This document shows, piece after piece, positions 61,228 to 64,000 of a DNA stretch of 64,000 nucleotides. Position numbers and translations under genes: made by a program. The DNA is from Streptomyces aureoverticillatus. Its GTDB lineage: Bacteria > Actinomycetota > Actinomycetes > Streptomycetales > Streptomycetaceae. The notes below the pieces were generated by a model, which worked only from the letters and a program-made list of their open reading frames with translations, did not search any database and was not told the origin of the DNA. The DNA lies in the NCBI RefSeq assembly GCF_014649395.1, contig NZ_BMSY01000020.1, positions 1-64,000 of the forward strand, read 5' to 3'. How positions within the stretch are numbered: position 1 is the stretch's first letter; each line of letters opens with the position of its first letter.

Positions 61228-61548
61228 ATGCGCGTATTTATCGCGGCAGTTGCGGCCGAGCCGCTGGATGCCGCTCTCCAGCAGATGACCGCCTGCCAAG
61301 GACATCTGACGGGCCTCGCCTCTGCTCCGACTCCCGACGAACTGCTCGGTCTCAGCGCGCAGCAGGCCGCCACCCGTAAGGAACTCGCCTACGACGCTCT
61401 TCAGCTCATTGCGGTCGCCAAAGCCGCAATCGACGCCGGAAAGCCCATCGACGTCCTGACATCCCTGGTCAACGAGGTCAACCGGCTCACCGACCCAACT
61501 TCGGGACCCAGTCCTGGACAGTGTCATCGAGTCCAGCCCGGTGCCTGA
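61228..61548 (+). CDS. Hypothetical helical protein, 106 aa, possibly truncated
   Basis: An Ala/Leu-rich helical protein: MRVFIAAVAAEPLDAALQQM, ELLGLSAQQAATRKELAYDA and AKAAIDAGKPIDVLTSLVNE. It may be the C-terminal part of a longer protein, because no ribosome site precedes the ATG and the sequence begins as if mid-helix. No family. It ends 22 bases before the IS5-type relic on the other strand, which may have cut an older gene. Confidence 0.5.
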   Translation: MRVFIAAVAAEPLDAALQQMTACQGHLTGLASAPTPDELLGLSAQQAATRKELAYDALQLIAVAKAAIDAGKPIDVLTSLVNEVNRLTDPTSGPSPGQCHRVQPGA

Positions 61549-61570
61549 TCAGTGGCCAGGGTGAACGGGC

Positions 61571-61930
61571 TCAGGCCGCTTGGGCGGCAGCCGCTGGCCG
61601 GGGTGCCACGGCGTTGGGCCGGGCGGCGGGCCGGGTGAGTCTGCGGCTCATAAGCGTGATCGAGGCGAGGGTGAGCATTGCTTCGGAGTGCTCGGGCGGG
61701 GGCTCGCAACCTCGGACATCCCGGCACGCATGCAACAGCCACGCCGGCAGCCTCTCCACTACCCAGCGCCTCGGCAGGATCACGAATCCCTTCGCATCTT
61801 TCGGCCTGCTCACGGTGTTGACCGTGAGGCGAAGGAATGACCTGGCCCAGTCGACGAGCGTGCCCGCATAGGCCACGTCGGCCCAGACAATGGTGGTTTC
61901 TGGATGCCTCAGCCGGAGCCGGAAGCGACA
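61571..61930 (-). pseudogene. 3' relic of an IS5-family transposase
   Basis: About 120 codons: RHPETTIVWADVAYAGTLVD, WARSFLRLTVNTVSRPKDAK, GFVILPRRWVVERLPAWLLH and PPEHSEAMLTLASITLMSRR. These are the second catalytic Asp region (VWADVAYAG) and the Glu motif (RRWVVER) of an IS5-family transposase commonly found in Streptomyces. Its N-terminal half is missing upstream of 61930. It belongs to a different IS5 subgroup from the intact element at 45703. Confidence 0.75.
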
Positions 61931-62177
61931 CCGCGCTGCTGCGGTCTCTCTCCCAGAGCCAGGCGAAGACGTTCCCGAAGGGATCTCCAGGGTGGACTAT
62001 CTGGCTGTCAGCGTAGCTGCGAGCGAGATCCCTCGCTTCCTCGCAGAGAAATCCCGTACGCTGGGTGCTCGTACGTCCGTAGCGGCACCTCGATGTTCTT
62101 CAACGCTGCTTCTCTTGATGCGATGCAGGTGACGGTCGGTTCTCGACGAACTCCAGGATCACGCTGGCGAGGGCGCT

Positions 62178-62567
62178 TCAGCGAGAGCGGCCGTACTGGG
62201 ATTGCAGCCTGCTGGCGAGCCCGCTGATCTCTGTCTGGGAGAACACCGTGACGTCCGTGGCGTCCGCGACGGCGATCTGCCACCGGCCGCGGTCGTCCCG
62301 GCCCACCTGAATGGGCGGCTGTGCCATCCACGTGACGTCGATGCCGCGCCGTACTACCACGCCGATGAGCGCCGGAAGCGACGGCACCAAACCAAGCAGG
62401 GAACCGGGGGTCATCAGCAGATCAGCAAGCGCCTCGATCGCGTCGTCGCCCCGCGCGCTTTGCGTACTGCATCGAATCTGCCCATCGCCCTGATCCAACA
62501 TGGTCACGGCCAGGTGCGTGCAGTCCTCGAAGCGCTCCCACGGGGGAATCTTCCAGGAGAAGGTCAT
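62178..62567 (-). CDS. Hypothetical protein, 129 aa
   Basis: Starts MTFSWKIPPWERFEDCTHLA and has the central segment LADLLMTPGSLLGLVPSLPA with a possible short hydrophobic helix, then DVTWMAQPPIQVGRDDRGRW and a mixed alpha/beta end. No family recognised. It is divergent from the P-loop NTPase gene at 62726 across 158 bp, which suggests but does not prove a link. Upstream of its 3' end, 61940-62150 has another minus-strand fragment (CEEARDLARSYADSQIVHPG) without a start. Confidence 0.6.
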   Translation of the reverse strand: MTFSWKIPPWERFEDCTHLAVTMLDQGDGQIRCSTQSARGDDAIEALADLLMTPGSLLGLVPSLPALIGVVVRRGIDVTWMAQPPIQVGRDDRGRWQIAVADATDVTVFSQTEISGLASRLQSQYGRSR

Positions 62568-62725
62568 GTCCCTATCCTCCCCTGCACCTAACGGAGTTGA
62601 CAGGACGACGACCGACTCACTGCGGGGCGATGACGGGTTCCGGCCACGAGCCGAGGTCCGCCTGCGACCCGTGCCCGAGCGGCGCTACCATCCGCGAACT
62701 GAAAGTCCGGGGGAGGCCGAAACGG

Positions 62726-64000
62726 ATGCTGTGGTCCGTGCTGAAGAACAAGCCGTGGCTGCGTCCGGTGGTGCAGCGGGTACAGCACTTCGCAGCACCG
62801 AACAGGGATGAGGTCTACGAACGGTGCGTCAACACGGCGCTCGATGAACCCCGGCGCGGACGCACGCTCGGCAAGCGGCCGGGAACCTCAAGACACGACG
62901 TATTCCGCGAGATGCACACCCCCATGTACCGCACCGCGGCCTACACCCAGGCCAGCGAGGCTGAGCGAGCCGCGTACGACAAAGCCCTGGTCGACCTCGA
63001 ACGGACACGAGCCAAGCAACAGGCCGCCGCCGACGAGGCGGAATGGAACTGGAAAGTCGTCTGCGCTCTGCTGCCGGCCGTCAGCCTCATCGTGCTCATC
63101 ACCAGCGGCTTCCTGGCCCTGCTGATGGCCCTCCTCAGTGCCGCACTGCTGACCTTCATCCTGTTCTGGATCGGCACCGCCGCCTGGTTCAACCTCCGGT
63201 ACTGCCTGCTCGCCGCAGCACTCGGCCTCTCGTGCGCGGCGGCACGCGTCGAACTCGGCTACCACGCCGCGGCGTGGGGCGTGACCCTCCACCGCGACGG
63301 CATCGCCCCCGTCATGGACGGCATGATCCGCCACCTCATGGGCGAAGACCCCGACTCCCTCTTCGTCCCGCAAGGCACCTCCAAGGGCCTGCGCGCACCG
63401 AGAGCACCCGGCTTCGCCGTCCCCACCGAGGCCATGGAGCAGCTGCAGCGCAAACTCAGCCACCTGGACGAGGGCACCATCGCCGTCTGCGGGCCCCGCG
63501 GCGTCGGCAAGTCCACGCTGCTGGAAGACGCCACCGAGCAAGCAGACTTCGGCGTCCTGATCCAGGCACCGGCCACCTACGCCCCGCATGATTTCCTGGT
63601 CTCGCTCTCCGTGCGCCTGTGCCAGGACTACATGCGGCACGAGAACTACCGGGCACCGGAATTCGCGCGCCTGTCACCCTTCCACCGGATGCTGAAGAGC
63701 ACGCGCGACCGCCTCACAGCCCTGGGCCGCTGGTCATCCTTCGCTCTGCCTGCGGCAGCCCTGCTCGTCCTGGGCGTCTCGTCGGCCGCCCGCTCGCTGT
63801 ATACCCAATACGAGGCCTCCGGCTCCGACTCCGCGCACACCGCGGCCCAGGCCGTCCAGAGCTGGCTCCGCGACGTGTGGAACGGACAAGCCGTCGTCAC
63901 CAGCGTCACGCTCATCATCCTCGCCATCGCCTGGTGGCTGTCCCGCCACGACCCGTGGATCCCCCGCACCCTGGGCAAGCTGTGGACCAGGCTCGGGGCC
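62726..64000 (+). CDS. Membrane P-loop NTPase (KAP-like), cut by window edge
   Basis: Open from ATG 62726 to the last base of the window (425 codons, no stop). Residues ~85-105 are a charged helix; about 111-174 holds two or three membrane helices; Walker A is GPRGVGKST at 256-264; after it, around 338-356 and 389-405, come two more membrane helices before any Walker B. Transmembrane segments inserted after Walker A are the hallmark of the KAP NTPases (Kidins220, PifA). Some KAP proteins exclude phages. GGGGGAGG before the ATG supports the start. Family assignment is inference because the C-terminal part is missing. Confidence 0.75.
   Translation, partial: MLWSVLKNKPWLRPVVQRVQHFAAPNRDEVYERCVNTALDEPRRGRTLGKRPGTSRHDVFREMHTPMYRTAAYTQASEAERAAYDKALVDLERTRAKQQAAADEAEWNWKVVCALLPAVSLIVLITSGFLALLMALLSAALLTFILFWIGTAAWFNLRYCLLAAALGLSCAAARVELGYHAAAWGVTLHRDGIAPVMDGMIRHLMGEDPDSLFVPQGTSKGLRAPRAPGFAVPTEAMEQLQRKLSHLDEGTIAVCGPRGVGKSTLLEDATEQADFGVLIQAPATYAPHDFLVSLSVRLCQDYMRHENYRAPEFARLSPFHRMLKSTRDRLTALGRWSSFALPAAALLVLGVSSAARSLYTQYEASGSDSAHTAAQAVQSWLRDVWNGQAVVTSVTLIILAIAWWLSRHDPWIPRTLGKLWTRLGA

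Overview
The window is very GC-rich and its gene families (HxlR, CGNR, DUF5937-type and PIG-L proteins, secreted cholesterol oxidase, DesK/NarL two-component pairs, paired TetR/hydrolase cassettes) point to a Streptomyces or close relative. Many dead genes and at least seven insertion-sequence relics suggest an accessory region such as a linear-chromosome arm. No rRNA, tRNA, CRISPR array or biosynthetic megasynthase was seen.

Layout. 0-8.3 kb: small membrane proteins, an HxlR/epoxide-hydrolase pair, a DUF1963 gene fused end-to-end to a regulator fragment, and two transposase relics. 9-15 kb: the most coherent block, an M1-type metallopeptidase, an OmpR/EnvZ-type two-component system, a D-Ala-D-Ala carboxypeptidase and a VanJ-like membrane phosphatase, which together look like a cell-envelope module. 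15-17.9 kb: HxlR/SDR/tautomerase and a small exported protein. 18-22.7 kb: a scar zone with broken ATP-grasp, recombinase, MmcQ, oxidoreductase-SigJ and IS genes around one intact PRC-barrel/DUF2382 stress gene. 22.8-34 kb: GrpB, an APH-like kinase, hydrolases with MerR and TetR regulators, an MFS exporter, a DUF2867 operon with its TetR regulator, and an amidase. 34-40 kb: VOC and GNAT enzymes, a dead gpsA, a second DUF2867 operon carrying the same paired operators as the first, an IS630 relic, and a TetR/MBL-hydrolase pair.

40-48 kb: DinB, PIG-L deacetylase, cholesterol oxidase, then a DesK-type histidine kinase split by an apparently intact 1,705-bp IS5-family element (45703-47407). The element carries a methyltransferase passenger gene, has matching terminal repeats and a CTAG target duplication, and its transposase appears to need a -1 ribosomal frameshift. 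The partner response regulator carries an independent frameshift, so that signalling pair looks dead. 48-56 kb: CGNR regulator/epoxide hydrolase with duplicated operators, a BASS transporter, a complete cyanate locus (cynR, cynT, cynS) and another DesK/NarL pair. 56-64 kb: ATP-grasp protein, polysaccharide deacetylase, several small uncharacterised genes, a frameshifted DUF5937-type regulator, an IS relic, and at the right edge the 5' part of a membrane P-loop NTPase resembling the KAP family, which runs out of the window.

All assignments come from reading the sequence and remembered family motifs; no database search was run. Coordinates of pseudogene junctions are approximate to about 10-20 bases.
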